From the NCBI RefSeq assembly GCF_050749815.1, contig NZ_CP192735.1, forward strand, positions 186,001 through 250,000: 64,000 nucleotides of DNA, given 5' to 3'. Below the pieces are notes generated by a model. The model was not told the DNA's origin. It saw only the letters and a list, made by a program, of their open reading frames with translations, and searched no databases. Shown here piece after piece: positions 8,713 to 17,409 of this stretch. Both the position numbers and the translations under genes were made by a program. This DNA is from Dyella_A sp050749815. GTDB taxonomy: Bacteria > Pseudomonadota > Gammaproteobacteria > Xanthomonadales > Rhodanobacteraceae. Position 1 is the stretch's first letter. Each line of letters begins with the position of its first letter.

Positions 8713-11037
8713 TTGGCCTTTTTGACCCGTCTCCAATCGTTCGCCCGTACCGCGTGGCCGTGGGTACGCGTACCGTTCTGGATCGCCATGGGCTTGTTCT
8801 TCGGGTTCCTGCTGCCGTACACGCTGATCCTCAACAAGCGTGTGCAGGACCGCTTCAACGACCTGGTGTTCGCCGTGCCTACGCGCGTCTATGCGCGGCC
8901 GCTGGAGCTGGCCCCGGGCGTGGCGATGACCCCTGCGGCGCTTGAGCTGGAGTTGACGTTCGCCGGCTACAGCAACGACGGCAAGGGCGAGGTGGCCGGT
9001 CGCTGGGCCAAGCAGGGCACGCGCTACACGATCGCCTCGCGCGGCTATGCCGGGCCGGATGGCGGCGAGCTGCCCAAGCGCATCCGCGTCACGCTGGGGC
9101 GCGGCCAGGTGAGTGCGCTGGTGGATGCCGACAGCGGCAAGCCGATCAAGCTTACCCATCTCGATCCCGCGCGCATCGCCACCGTGTATGGCGCGCAGCA
9201 GGAGGAACGGCGCATCGTGCGCCTGGCCGACGTGCCGCCGCTGCTGGTCAGCGGACTGCAGGCGGTGGAAGACCGCGACTTCAAGCACCACATCGGGCTG
9301 GATTTCAGCGCCATCGCCCGCGCCGCGTTCGCCAACCTGCGCGCCGGCCACACCGTGCAGGGCGGCTCCACGCTGACCCAGCAGCTGGTGCGCAACCTGT
9401 TCCTGGACCGCAACCAGAACTTCACCCGCAAGTTCAACGAGGCGATCCTGTCGCTGCTGATCGAGGCGCACTACTCGAAGGAGCGCATCCTGCAGGCCTA
9501 CGTCAACGAGGTGTTCCTCGGCCAGCAGGGCAGCCAGGCGGTGCACGGGTTTGCCGCGGCGGCGGAGTTCTATTTCGGGCGTCGCCTGGAAGATCTGCGC
9601 CCGCAGGAAATCGCCCTGCTGGTGGGCATGGTGAAGGGGCCGAGCTACTACGATCCGCGCCGCTATCCGCAGCACGCGTTGCAGCGGCGCAACCTGGTGC
9701 TGCAGCAGTTCCTGCAGACCGGGCTGATCAATGCGGCGCAGGCCAACGCGGCGCAGGCCGCGCCGCTGGGCATCGCCGACAACGCGCAGTTGCCGCACAA
9801 CCGCTTCCCGGCCTTCATGGACCTGGTGCGCAGCCAGATCACCGCCGACTTCGACGACGACACGCTGCGCGCCGGTAATCTGTCGATCTTCACCACGCTC
9901 GACCCGGCCGCCCAGCTCTACGCCGAGCAGGCGGTGACCAACACCGTGAAATCGCTGGGCAAGCGTGGCGAGGCGGTGCAGTCGGCTGGCGTGGTCACCG
10001 ATGCGCACACCGGCAGCGTGCTGGCGGTGATCGGCTCCAAGCTGCCCGGCGACACCGGCTTCAACCGGGCCATGGACGCGCAGCGGCCGGTTGGCTCCAC
10101 GATCAAGCCGTTCGTCTACCTGGTGGCGCTCACCGATCCGTCCCGCTGGAACCTCGGCACACTGCTGGACGATGGTCCGATCAGCATGCGTCAGCCCGAC
10201 GGCACGATGTGGGAGCCGCACAACGACGACAACCAGACCCACGGCATGCTGCCGATGGTCGACGCGCTGGCGCACTCGTGGAACCTCGCCACCATCCACC
10301 TGGGGCTGGAGGTGGGGCTGCCGCGGATCAAGGCGTTCCTCGAATCGTTCGGGTTCAACGACATCAATCCGAGCCCCTCGCTGCTGATCGGTGCGCAGGA
10401 CATGGCGCCGCTGCAGCTGGCCCAGCTCTACCAGTACCTCGCCTCCGATGGTCACGCCCTGCCGCTGCTGGCGGTGCGCGGCGTGCTCGACGGCAGCGGC
10501 CGCACGATCAAGCGCTACGAGGTGCAGGAGGGGCCGGGCGAGTACCAGAACGCGGTGCGGCTCACCACCTGGGCGATGCAGCAGGTGGCGCTGTTCGGCA
10601 CCGCGCATTCGATCGGTGATTCGGGCCTGGCCTGGCTCCATGCCGCCGGCAAGACCGGCACCAGCAACGACATGCGCGACAGCTGGTTCGCCGGCTTCAC
10701 CGGCCAGCACCTGGCGGTGTTCTGGATGGGCCGCGACGACAACAAGCCCACCGGCCTGTTCGGCGCCACCGGCGCGCTGCGCGAATGGCGCGACCTGTTC
10801 GCCAAGCTGCCCACCCGTCCGCTGTCGGCCGATCCCGGCCCCGGCCTGGAGCTGGCGTGGATGAATCCCTCCGACGGCAAGCGCACCGATCCGCAGTGCG
10901 AGGGTGCGCGTCAGCTGGCGGTAGTGGCCGGTAGCCTACCGCCGGATACCGAAGGTTGCTTCTGGCAAAGGGTGGGTGATTTCTTCGGCGGCAGCCACGA
11001 CAATCCGCCGCCGCCCAACCCCTTGCCCGCGCAGTAA
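8713..11037 (+). CDS. mrcB: Penicillin-binding protein 1B (bifunctional)
   Basis: Bifunctional peptidoglycan glycosyltransferase/transpeptidase of the inner membrane. 774 residues from a TTG codon at 8713; a later ATG at 8788 would cut into the membrane anchor (about 20-40). Domains in order: short cytoplasmic tail, TM anchor, UB2H-like region, GT51 (EDRDFKHHIG near 187, then GGSTLTQQLVRN), and transpeptidase with SxxK as STIKP (near 461), SxN as SWN, and KTGT (near 648). The UB2H-like N-terminal region indicates PBP1b rather than PBP1a. The start codon is the least certain point. The TPR lipoprotein that follows 5 bp later could be an accessory factor, as LpoB is in E. coli, but this is positional inference only. 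Confidence 0.93.
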   Translation: MAFLTRLQSFARTAWPWVRVPFWIAMGLFFGFLLPYTLILNKRVQDRFNDLVFAVPTRVYARPLELAPGVAMTPAALELELTFAGYSNDGKGEVAGRWAKQGTRYTIASRGYAGPDGGELPKRIRVTLGRGQVSALVDADSGKPIKLTHLDPARIATVYGAQQEERRIVRLADVPPLLVSGLQAVEDRDFKHHIGLDFSAIARAAFANLRAGHTVQGGSTLTQQLVRNLFLDRNQNFTRKFNEAILSLLIEAHYSKERILQAYVNEVFLGQQGSQAVHGFAAAAEFYFGRRLEDLRPQEIALLVGMVKGPSYYDPRRYPQHALQRRNLVLQQFLQTGLINAAQANAAQAAPLGIADNAQLPHNRFPAFMDLVRSQITADFDDDTLRAGNLSIFTTLDPAAQLYAEQAVTNTVKSLGKRGEAVQSAGVVTDAHTGSVLAVIGSKLPGDTGFNRAMDAQRPVGSTIKPFVYLVALTDPSRWNLGTLLDDGPISMRQPDGTMWEPHNDDNQTHGMLPMVDALAHSWNLATIHLGLEVGLPRIKAFLESFGFNDINPSPSLLIGAQDMAPLQLAQLYQYLASDGHALPLLAVRGVLDGSGRTIKRYEVQEGPGEYQNAVRLTTWAMQQVALFGTAHSIGDSGLAWLHAAGKTGTSNDMRDSWFAGFTGQHLAVFWMGRDDNKPTGLFGATGALREWRDLFAKLPTRPLSADPGPGLELAWMNPSDGKRTDPQCEGARQLAVVAGSLPPDTEGCFWQRVGDFFGGSHDNPPPPNPLPAQ

Positions 11038-11042
11038 TCGCC

Positions 11043-11570
11043 ATGCCCTTGCCTCGTTCCTTGCGTCTCCTGTTGCCCGCCGCCGCAACCCTGCTGGGCG
11101 GTTGTGCCCTGTTCGCCTCGGCGCCGCCGCCGGCTGCACGTCCGGCGCGCCCGAACTACGACCTGGTGGCGGCGATCCGCGCCGCCGGCGATCGCGAGAA
11201 GTCGATCATCGACGTGAGCCCGCTGCGTGATCCGGCCGTCACCGCCTTGCAGGACGGTGCCCACGCGGACGAGCGCGCCGGCCGCTATCCGGATGCAGCC
11301 GCCAAGCTCGACCAGGCGCTCAAGCTCAGCCCCGAGTCGCCCGACCTGCTGCAGGACCGCGCCGAGATCGCCGTGCGCATGCGCGATTACCCGCTGGCCG
11401 AAAAGCTGGCGCACCAGTCGTGGTCGCTCGGCCCGAAGTTGGGGCCGCTGTGCGCGCGCAACTGGCAGACCGTGGTGGAAATGCGCCTGCAGGCCGACGA
11501 CAGCGCCGGCGCCGCCAGCGCGCGCAAATGGGTACAGACCTGCCACAAGGCCGGCATCAACCGCTACTGA
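11043..11570 (+). CDS. TPR-like lipoprotein
   Basis: 175 residues. The signal peptide ends in a lipobox (LLGGC, Cys near 21), so it should be lipid anchored. The mature part is helical, with a TPR-like unit (ERAGRYPDAAAKLDQALKLSPESPDLLQ) and a small second unit. It lies 5 bp after mrcB and is presumably in its operon, which suggests a cell-envelope role. It is not recognisably LpoB. Its stop overlaps the stop of the convergent DUF4166 gene by 7 bp. Confidence 0.8.
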   Translation: MPLPRSLRLLLPAAATLLGGCALFASAPPPAARPARPNYDLVAAIRAAGDREKSIIDVSPLRDPAVTALQDGAHADERAGRYPDAAAKLDQALKLSPESPDLLQDRAEIAVRMRDYPLAEKLAHQSWSLGPKLGPLCARNWQTVVEMRLQADDSAGAASARKWVQTCHKAGINRY

Positions 11571-12142
11571 TCGCCACCGGCGGCGCGCAGCAGGCCGCCG
11601 TAGCCGAGCACTTCGCCCAGCAGCGGCAGGGCGATGCTCACGTCGAACCGATAGTCGCCCGCCTCGATGCGCTTGCCCGCACGCGTGCGTGGCAGCAGCC
11701 ATAGCGGCACCGGCCAGCGCCCGAGTTGCGCGCCGATGCATCTCCACTGCCAGCCGACGTCGACCACGTCGACCTGTAAGCGCAACGAGACGGCGCCGGT
11801 CTCCTCGATCCAGCCACCGTCCGGCCAGTGGCCGTACGGGCGGAAGGTGGAGACGAAGCGTGCGCCGTCATCGAAACGGCGATCCCAGTGCAGCAGGCCA
11901 TCAGCATGGTGGATGGCGACATGCAGCCGATGGGCGGCGCCGTCGGCTGGGATGCCGAGTTTTCGCGCCAGGCGCCGGCCGACAACGCCGGCGAGACCGC
12001 GGCCGAAGCGGATCGCGAGCGGCCCTTGCAGCGTGCCACCGCGGCGATGCAGCGCCTGCAGCTGGGGATGCAGGTGCGCGAACGCCGGCCCGAACCAGCG
12101 GCTGACGGCGGTGTCGTCGGAGCCAGGGCCTTCCGGATGCAT
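11564..12142 (-). CDS. DUF4166 domain protein
   Basis: Conserved protein of unknown function, about 192 residues, soluble. The pattern RWFGPAFAHLHPQLQALH at the start and the GWQWRCIGAQLG and PVPLWLLPR segments later match the DUF4166 family as I know it. The ATG at 12142 has a GAGG at an 8-nt spacing. An ATG six codons upstream (12160) overlaps the stop of a possible 26-codon frame and is the alternative start. The gene converges with the TPR lipoprotein gene. Confidence 0.72.
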   Translation of the reverse strand: MHPEGPGSDDTAVSRWFGPAFAHLHPQLQALHRRGGTLQGPLAIRFGRGLAGVVGRRLARKLGIPADGAAHRLHVAIHHADGLLHWDRRFDDGARFVSTFRPYGHWPDGGWIEETGAVSLRLQVDVVDVGWQWRCIGAQLGRWPVPLWLLPRTRAGKRIEAGDYRFDVSIALPLLGEVLGYGGLLRAAGGDQ

Positions 12143-12152
12143 CGTGGCTGCC

Positions 12153-12233
12153 TCAACCATGCCGGTTGTTCCACATGGCCAGCGCGGCCCACAGCGCGAG
12201 CAGCGGCAGTCCACCCCACGCGGCTTCCAACAT
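12153..12233 (-). CDS. Possible 26-residue membrane mini-protein
   Basis: A short frame MLEAAWGGLPLLALWAAL..., almost entirely one hydrophobic helix, ending NNRHG. Its TGA overlaps the upstream candidate ATG of the DUF4166 gene (ATGGTTGA), an arrangement typical of translational coupling. Very short and unsupported by homology that I can check, so it may be chance. Confidence 0.3.
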   Translation of the reverse strand: MLEAAWGGLPLLALWAALAMWNNRHG

Positions 12234-12351
12234 CGGCAATCCCTGCAGTGACGGCACCAGGGCGCAGCGTACCGACTAGCGATGCGCAAGCGATACGACA
12301 GGTCGTCGCGATTGGCTCGCCGCCTCCACGACCCTCCGCCATACTTGCCGG

Positions 12352-14310
12352 ATGATCGATCCCGATGACGCCGCGCCCGACGACGTCGGCGCGCTGCTCG
12401 GCGCCGACGGCCCGTTTGCCCGCGAGCTGCCCAACTTCGCCCCGCGCACCGCGCAGCAGGACATGGCGCGGGCGGTGGCGCATGCCATCGCCGAGCGCGA
12501 GACGCTGATCGCCGAGGCCGGCACCGGCACCGGCAAGACTTACGCCTATCTCACGCCGGCGCTGCTGTCCGGCGCACGGGTGATCGTCTCCACCGGCACC
12601 AAGGCGCTGCAGGACCAGCTGTTCTTCCGCGACCTGCCGCGGGTGCGATCGGTGCTCGGCAGCCGCCTGAAGACGGCCCTGCTGAAAGGCCGCGCCAACT
12701 ACCTGTGCCTGTACCGGCTGGACCAGACCGTGCGCGACGGCGGCAGCCTCGCCCCGGCGCAGGCGCACCAGTTGGCGGCGATCCGCACCTGGTCGGCGCG
12801 CACCCGTCACGGCGATCGCATGGAGCTGGCCGAAGTGCCGGAAGAGTCGCCGCTGTGGCCGCGCGTCACCTCCACGCCGGAGAACTGCCTGGGCGTGGAG
12901 TGCGCGTTCTACGACGACTGCCACGTGGTGAAGGCGCGGCGCGAGGCGCAGGAGGCCGACGTGGTGGTGGTCAATCACCATCTGTTGTTCGCCGACCTCG
13001 CGCTTAAGCAGGAAGGCTTCGGCGAGATCCTGCCCGGCGCGCAGGCCTTCATCCTCGACGAGGCGCACCAGGTGCCGGAGCTGGCCGGCCAGTTCTTCTC
13101 GCAGAGCGTGAGCGCGCGCCAGCTGTCGGAGCTGGCGCAGGACGCGCTGGCCGAATGCAGCGGCATCACCGGCGCGATCGGCCTGCTGCTGGAGCCGGTC
13201 GAAGCGCTGCAGGACGCGCTGAAGCAACTGCGCGCGGCGATGGAATCACTGCCGATGCGCGGCCCGTTCGCCGAGCTGGACAGCCGCGCCGCCGTGCGCG
13301 ATGGGTTGCTCGATGTGGCCGAGCTGGTCGCCGCGCTGTCTGACCAGCTGGCCTCGCAGGCGGAGCGATCGCGCGGCTTCGCCAACGTCTACGAGCGCTC
13401 GCTGACCTTGAGCGAGCGGCTGGAGCGCATCGTCGAAGGCCAAGCCGGCGAGGCGCGCGGTATCGACGTGCGCTGGTACGAACTGTTTCCGCGCGGCTTC
13501 GCCATCCACGCCACACCGCTGGATCTGGCCGCGCCGCTGCGGGTGATGCGTGAGCGAACGCAGGCCGCGTGGATCCACACCTCGGCCACGCTGTCGGTGG
13601 GCGGCGAGTTCGGCCACTTCGCCCGCCAGCTGGGGCTGGAGGATCCGCAGACGCTGAGCCTGGAGAGCCCGTTCGACTATGTGCGCCAGGCGCTGTGCTA
13701 CCTGCCGCCGGGGCTGCCCGATCCGGCCGCGCGCGACTACACCGACAAGGTGACCGAAGCGGTGCTGCCGGTGCTCGAGGCCTCCGACGGCCGCGCGTTT
13801 CTGCTGTTCACCTCGCACCGCGCGCTGCGCCGCGCCGCCGAGCTGCTGCGTACGCGCGTGCCCTGGCCGCTGTTCGTGCAGGGCGAGGCGCCACGGCACC
13901 GGCTGCTGGAGGAGTTCCGCGCCAGCGGCCACGGCGTGCTGCTTGGCGCGGCGAGTTTCTGGGAAGGCGTGGATGTGGCCGGCGAGGCGCTGAGCGTGGT
14001 GGTGATCGACAAGCTGCCGTTCGCCGCGCCCGACGATCCCGTGCTGCAAGCTCGGCTGGAAGCGCTGGAGCAGGCCGGCATCAATCCGTTCATGGCATGG
14101 CAGGTGCCCAGCGCGGCGATTGCGCTGAAGCAGGGCGCGGGCCGGCTGATCCGCGACGTGCACGATCGCGGCGTGCTGGTGCTGTGCGATCCGCGATTGA
14201 TGAGCAAGGGCTACGGCAAGCTGTTCCTGGCCAGCCTGCCGCCGATGCCGCGTACGCGGGAGCTGGGCGACGTGCGGGCGTTCTTCGCGGTGCCGGGCGA
14301 GGACGGCTAG
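12352..14310 (+). CDS. yoaA: DinG-family Fe-S DNA helicase YoaA
   Basis: XPD/DinG-type 5'-3' DNA helicase; in E. coli YoaA works with HolC in replication-damage tolerance. 652 residues. Walker A (AGTGTGKT, about 55-62), DEAH box (LDEAHQVPE), four-cysteine Fe-S region (CLYRLDQ, then CLGVEC and DDC), and C-terminal motifs SATL, FWEGVDV and QGAGRLIR. Length and the compact Fe-S loop fit YoaA better than DinG. Start at ATG 12352. The gene stands alone and is followed by a repeat doublet. Confidence 0.9.
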   Translation: MIDPDDAAPDDVGALLGADGPFARELPNFAPRTAQQDMARAVAHAIAERETLIAEAGTGTGKTYAYLTPALLSGARVIVSTGTKALQDQLFFRDLPRVRSVLGSRLKTALLKGRANYLCLYRLDQTVRDGGSLAPAQAHQLAAIRTWSARTRHGDRMELAEVPEESPLWPRVTSTPENCLGVECAFYDDCHVVKARREAQEADVVVVNHHLLFADLALKQEGFGEILPGAQAFILDEAHQVPELAGQFFSQSVSARQLSELAQDALAECSGITGAIGLLLEPVEALQDALKQLRAAMESLPMRGPFAELDSRAAVRDGLLDVAELVAALSDQLASQAERSRGFANVYERSLTLSERLERIVEGQAGEARGIDVRWYELFPRGFAIHATPLDLAAPLRVMRERTQAAWIHTSATLSVGGEFGHFARQLGLEDPQTLSLESPFDYVRQALCYLPPGLPDPAARDYTDKVTEAVLPVLEASDGRAFLLFTSHRALRRAAELLRTRVPWPLFVQGEAPRHRLLEEFRASGHGVLLGAASFWEGVDVAGEALSVVVIDKLPFAAPDDPVLQARLEALEQAGINPFMAWQVPSAAIALKQGAGRLIRDVHDRGVLVLCDPRLMSKGYGKLFLASLPPMPRTRELGDVRAFFAVPGEDG

Positions 14311-14315
14311 GCGCC

Positions 14316-14418
14316 GTCATTGTCGCGAACGCGGAAGGCGCTTATCCACGGCGACACCGGTCCTCCGCCATGCTTTTTGCAATGAGGCCAAATGGATTCC
14401 CGCGTTCGCGGGAATGAC
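14316..14418. repeat. Inverted repeat doublet after yoaA
   Basis: The right arm (14397-14418) contains the near-perfect palindrome ATTCCCGCG-TT-CGCGGGAAT (14396-14415). The left arm (14316-14336) is a degenerate inverted copy sharing GTCATT and CGCGAACGCG. About 60 bp separate them. It begins 6 bp after the yoaA stop. The rest of the gap up to 14615 shows no gene; only the strong ribosome site of the next gene (GGGGAGG at about 14602) stands out. Confidence 0.7.
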
Positions 14419-14615
14419 GGCGAGGAAGTAACGAGTGTCCTGGGTGTCGTGTCGGGGACCTTGCGCGAACGACATCGGCGCCTGAGGTGCCCTCGCGACG
14501 TGCTGCTGCCAGCGATCGCGTCGACGCCATCGAACGCTCGGGCAGCGTTCTTGTGCTCCTGCGCGCTCGCGCGCCGCTTGGCTATCATCCGGGCTTCCAA
14601 CGGGGAGGTCGGCAT

Positions 14616-14987
14616 ATGGCCAAGGTCACAGGTTTGGGTGGGGTGTTTTTCCGGGCGCGCGACCCGGAGGCGCTGGCGCAGTGGTACGCCACGCATCTCG
14701 GGCTGGTGGTGGATCCTTCGTACGGCGGAGTGCGCTTCGAGGAGGATGCGGCACGACCGGGCTTTACCTTGTGGACGCCGTTCGCGCAGGACACGGGTTA
14801 TTTCGGCGATCCGGCACAGCCCTTCATGCTGAACTTCCGCGTGGACGATCTCGATGCGCTGCTGGCCCAGCTGCGCGCGGCCGGCGTCTGGGTGGACGAG
14901 CAGCGTGAGAATGGCGAGTACGGCCGCTTCGGCTGGATTCGCGATCCGGAAGGCCATCGCGTCGAGTTGTGGCAGCCGCCGGGGTAA
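14616..14987 (+). CDS. VOC-family (glyoxalase/bleomycin resistance-like) protein
   Basis: 123 residues in one vicinal-oxygen-chelate unit: beta-strand start (VTGLGGVFFRARDPEALAQWY), central GFTLWTPF, then DDLDALLAQLRAAGV and the closing RDPEGHRVELWQP motif with a metal-ligand Glu. Members are metal-dependent lyases, isomerases or dioxygenases, or drug-binding proteins; the substrate cannot be inferred here. Start chosen at ATG 14616 because GGGGAGG lies 7 nt upstream. Confidence 0.85.
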   Translation: MAKVTGLGGVFFRARDPEALAQWYATHLGLVVDPSYGGVRFEEDAARPGFTLWTPFAQDTGYFGDPAQPFMLNFRVDDLDALLAQLRAAGVWVDEQRENGEYGRFGWIRDPEGHRVELWQPPG

Positions 14988-15116
14988 CCTGCGGCGGGGC
15001 ACACCACGGTCGCGATGCGGCTTGGTGCAGTGCAAGGTACATACGTATTCAGGTCGAGCCGGCGCCGGTGGCGTCGCAGAATCGGCGGGACTTCAACATC
15101 AGGGGTGGAACACACG

Positions 15117-16538
15117 ATGGCAATCACTGAGACCTCGGCGGACGCCGAACAACACGCCACCTTGCGCGTGGTGGTGATCGCGGCGGCGGCCGCGCTGGGC
15201 GGCTTCCTGTTCGGTTTCGACACGGCGGTGATCAACGGCGCGGTGGATGCGATCCGCGGCGCGTTCGGTCTGAACGCGGGGGAGATCGGCATCACCGTTT
15301 CGTGCGCGCTGCTCGGTTCGGCCGCCGGCGCGTGGTATGCCGGTTCGCTGGCCGACCGCTTCGGCCGTGTGCGGACGATGCAGGTGGCGGCGCTGCTGCT
15401 GGCGATCAGCGCGCTCGGCTCGGGCCTCGCCTTCGGCGTGTGGGACCTGATCCTGTGGCGCGTGGTGGGCGGCCTCGGCGTCGGTGTGGCCTCGGTGATC
15501 GCGCCAACCTACATCGCCGAGGTCTCGCCGGCGGCCGTGCGCGGCCGCCTCGGCTCGATGCAGCAGCTGGCGATCGTGCTGGGCATCTTCGTGGCATTGC
15601 TCAGCGATGCGTGGCTGGCCGGCACCGCCGGCGGGGCGGCCAACACGCTGGCGTTCGGGCTGGCGGCGTGGCGCTGGATGTTCCTGATCGCGGTGATCCC
15701 CGCGCTGATCTACGGCGGCCTGGTGCTCGGCGTGCCCGAATCGCCGCGCCACCTGGTCGCCAAGGGCAAGCTGGCCGATGCCAAGAACGTGCTGCGCCAG
15801 GTGCTCGGCATGAGCAGCGACAGCGCGCTGGACAAGAAGGTGGGCGACATCGCGCACAGCCTGAAGATGGAATACCGCCCGCGCCTGCGCGACCTGCGCG
15901 GCCCCGCCGCCGGACTGCTGCCGGTGGTGTGGGTGGGCATTCTGCTGTCGGTGTTCCAGCAGTTCGTGGGCATCAACGTGATCTTCTACTACTCGTCCAC
16001 GCTGTGGCATTCGGTGGGCTTCAGCGAGGCCGACTCGTTCACCATCACCGTGGCCACCTCGGTGGTGAACGTGCTGGTGACCCTGGTGGCGATCGCGCTG
16101 GTCGACAAGATCGGCCGCAAGCCGCTGCTGGTGGTCGGCTCGGCCGGCATGGCGCTGACCCTGGGTGTGATGGCGTGGTGCTTCTCGCAGGCCACCGGCA
16201 CGGGGGCCGACCTGGTGCTGCCGCACTCGGTGGGTCCGGTGGCGCTGGTGGCGGCCAACGCCTACGTAGTGTTCTTCGGCCTGAGCTGGGGTCCGATGGT
16301 GTGGGTGCTCTTGGGTGAGATGTTCCCCAACCGCATTCGCGCGATCGCGCTGGCGGTGGCGGCCTCGGCGCAGTGGCTGGCCAACTTCGTGATCAGCTCC
16401 ACCTTCCCGGCGCTGGCGCAGATCGGCCTGACCTTCGCCTACGGCCTGTACGCGGCGTTCGCGTTGATCTCGCTGTTCTTCGTGCTCTCGGCCGTGCGCG
16501 AGACCAAGGGCATGGAGCTGGAAGACATGCAGGGCTGA
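15117..16538 (+). CDS. Sugar porter MFS transporter
   Basis: Inner-membrane proton/sugar symporter or facilitator of the sugar-porter MFS family, 473 residues, 12 predicted helices. Family marks: GGFLFGFDTAVINGA in TM1, DRFGRV loop, PESPRHLVAKG after TM6, QQFVGINVIFYYS in TM7, and WGPMVWVLLGEMFPNRIR near TM10. This pattern fits XylE/GalP/Glf-type carriers of hexoses or pentoses. Start at ATG 15117, preceded by AGGGGTGGA. No catabolic gene or regulator adjoins it, so substrate and control are open. Confidence 0.9.
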   Translation: MAITETSADAEQHATLRVVVIAAAAALGGFLFGFDTAVINGAVDAIRGAFGLNAGEIGITVSCALLGSAAGAWYAGSLADRFGRVRTMQVAALLLAISALGSGLAFGVWDLILWRVVGGLGVGVASVIAPTYIAEVSPAAVRGRLGSMQQLAIVLGIFVALLSDAWLAGTAGGAANTLAFGLAAWRWMFLIAVIPALIYGGLVLGVPESPRHLVAKGKLADAKNVLRQVLGMSSDSALDKKVGDIAHSLKMEYRPRLRDLRGPAAGLLPVVWVGILLSVFQQFVGINVIFYYSSTLWHSVGFSEADSFTITVATSVVNVLVTLVAIALVDKIGRKPLLVVGSAGMALTLGVMAWCFSQATGTGADLVLPHSVGPVALVAANAYVVFFGLSWGPMVWVLLGEMFPNRIRAIALAVAASAQWLANFVISSTFPALAQIGLTFAYGLYAAFALISLFFVLSAVRETKGMELEDMQG

Positions 16539-16672
16539 GGCCCTCGCCGAAGCATCGGGGCCGGCGCGTCCGCGTCCGGCCCCGATCTCGTCATGGCGTC
16601 CGCGGCCAAGCGCCCGGGCGCCGCCATCCCGCCGCGCTGTCATGCCCGTTCCGCCGATGCGAGAATGCGCGC

Positions 16673-17371
16673 ATGAACCTGCTTGCGATCGAAACCGCCA
16701 CCGAATCGTGCTCCGTCGCCCTCGTGCATGGCGACGAGGTGATCGCGCGCAGCGAACTGGCGCCGCGTCGCCATGCCGAACTGGTGTTGCCGATGGCCGA
16801 TGCGCTGCTGGCCGAGGCCGGCATCGGCCGCCACGCGCTCGACGCGATTGCTGTGGGCCGCGGGCCGGGCGCCTTCACCGGCGTGCGGCTGGGCGTGTCG
16901 CTGGCGCAGGGCATGGCGCTGGCGCTGGACGTGCCGGTGGTGACGGTGTCCTCGCTCGCCGCGCTGGCGCTGGAGGCGCCTGACGACGACAGCGACGCGG
17001 CGATTCTCGCGGTGATCGACGCCCGCATGGGCGAGCTCTACGTGGCCTGCTATCGCCGCGACGGACTGGGCGGCCTGATCGCGCTGGACGACGAGCGCGT
17101 GGTCACTGCCGCATCACTGCAGCTGCCGCCGGCCGAAGCCTGGCACGTGGTGGGCAGCGGCTGGGCGACGTACGCCGAGGTGCTGGGCGAGCGGCTGGCC
17201 GGTCGCACCGTGCGATCGGCGCAGGGTGACCGCTTCCCGCAGGCCGTGCACGTGGCAAGTCTTGCCGTGCGCGAATGCGTCGCCGGGCGCGCGCAGGCAC
17301 CCGAACTGGCGTTGCCGGTGTACCTGCGCGACAAGGTGGCGTTGACGCTGGCCGAGCAGGGGCGCCGATGA
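16673..17371 (+). CDS. tsaB: tRNA threonylcarbamoyladenosine biosynthesis protein TsaB
   Basis: Scaffold subunit of the TsaBDE complex that makes t6A37 in ANN-decoding tRNAs. 232 residues, of the ASKHA (YgjD/Kae1-like) fold: MNLLAIETATESCSVAL at the N-terminus, then GRGPGAFTGVRLG (near 63) and DARMGELY. Start at ATG 16673 fits the conserved first strand. The stop TGA overlaps ATG 17368, which opens an 11-codon frame of doubtful meaning. Confidence 0.93.
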   Translation: MNLLAIETATESCSVALVHGDEVIARSELAPRRHAELVLPMADALLAEAGIGRHALDAIAVGRGPGAFTGVRLGVSLAQGMALALDVPVVTVSSLAALALEAPDDDSDAAILAVIDARMGELYVACYRRDGLGGLIALDDERVVTAASLQLPPAEAWHVVGSGWATYAEVLGERLAGRTVRSAQGDRFPQAVHVASLAVRECVAGRAQAPELALPVYLRDKVALTLAEQGRR

Positions 17372-17409
17372 GCGTGCCCATCCCGGGCCTGCGGCTGTTC
17401 TGAGCCGCG

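Noticed and set aside
8650..10710. Long minus-strand frame opposite mrcB
   Set aside because: Shadow of a firmly identified PBP1b gene; low-complexity peptide.
17368..17403. 11-codon frame whose ATG overlaps the tsaB stop
   Set aside because: Attractive for translational coupling, but too short to support; no ribosome site other than the overlap.
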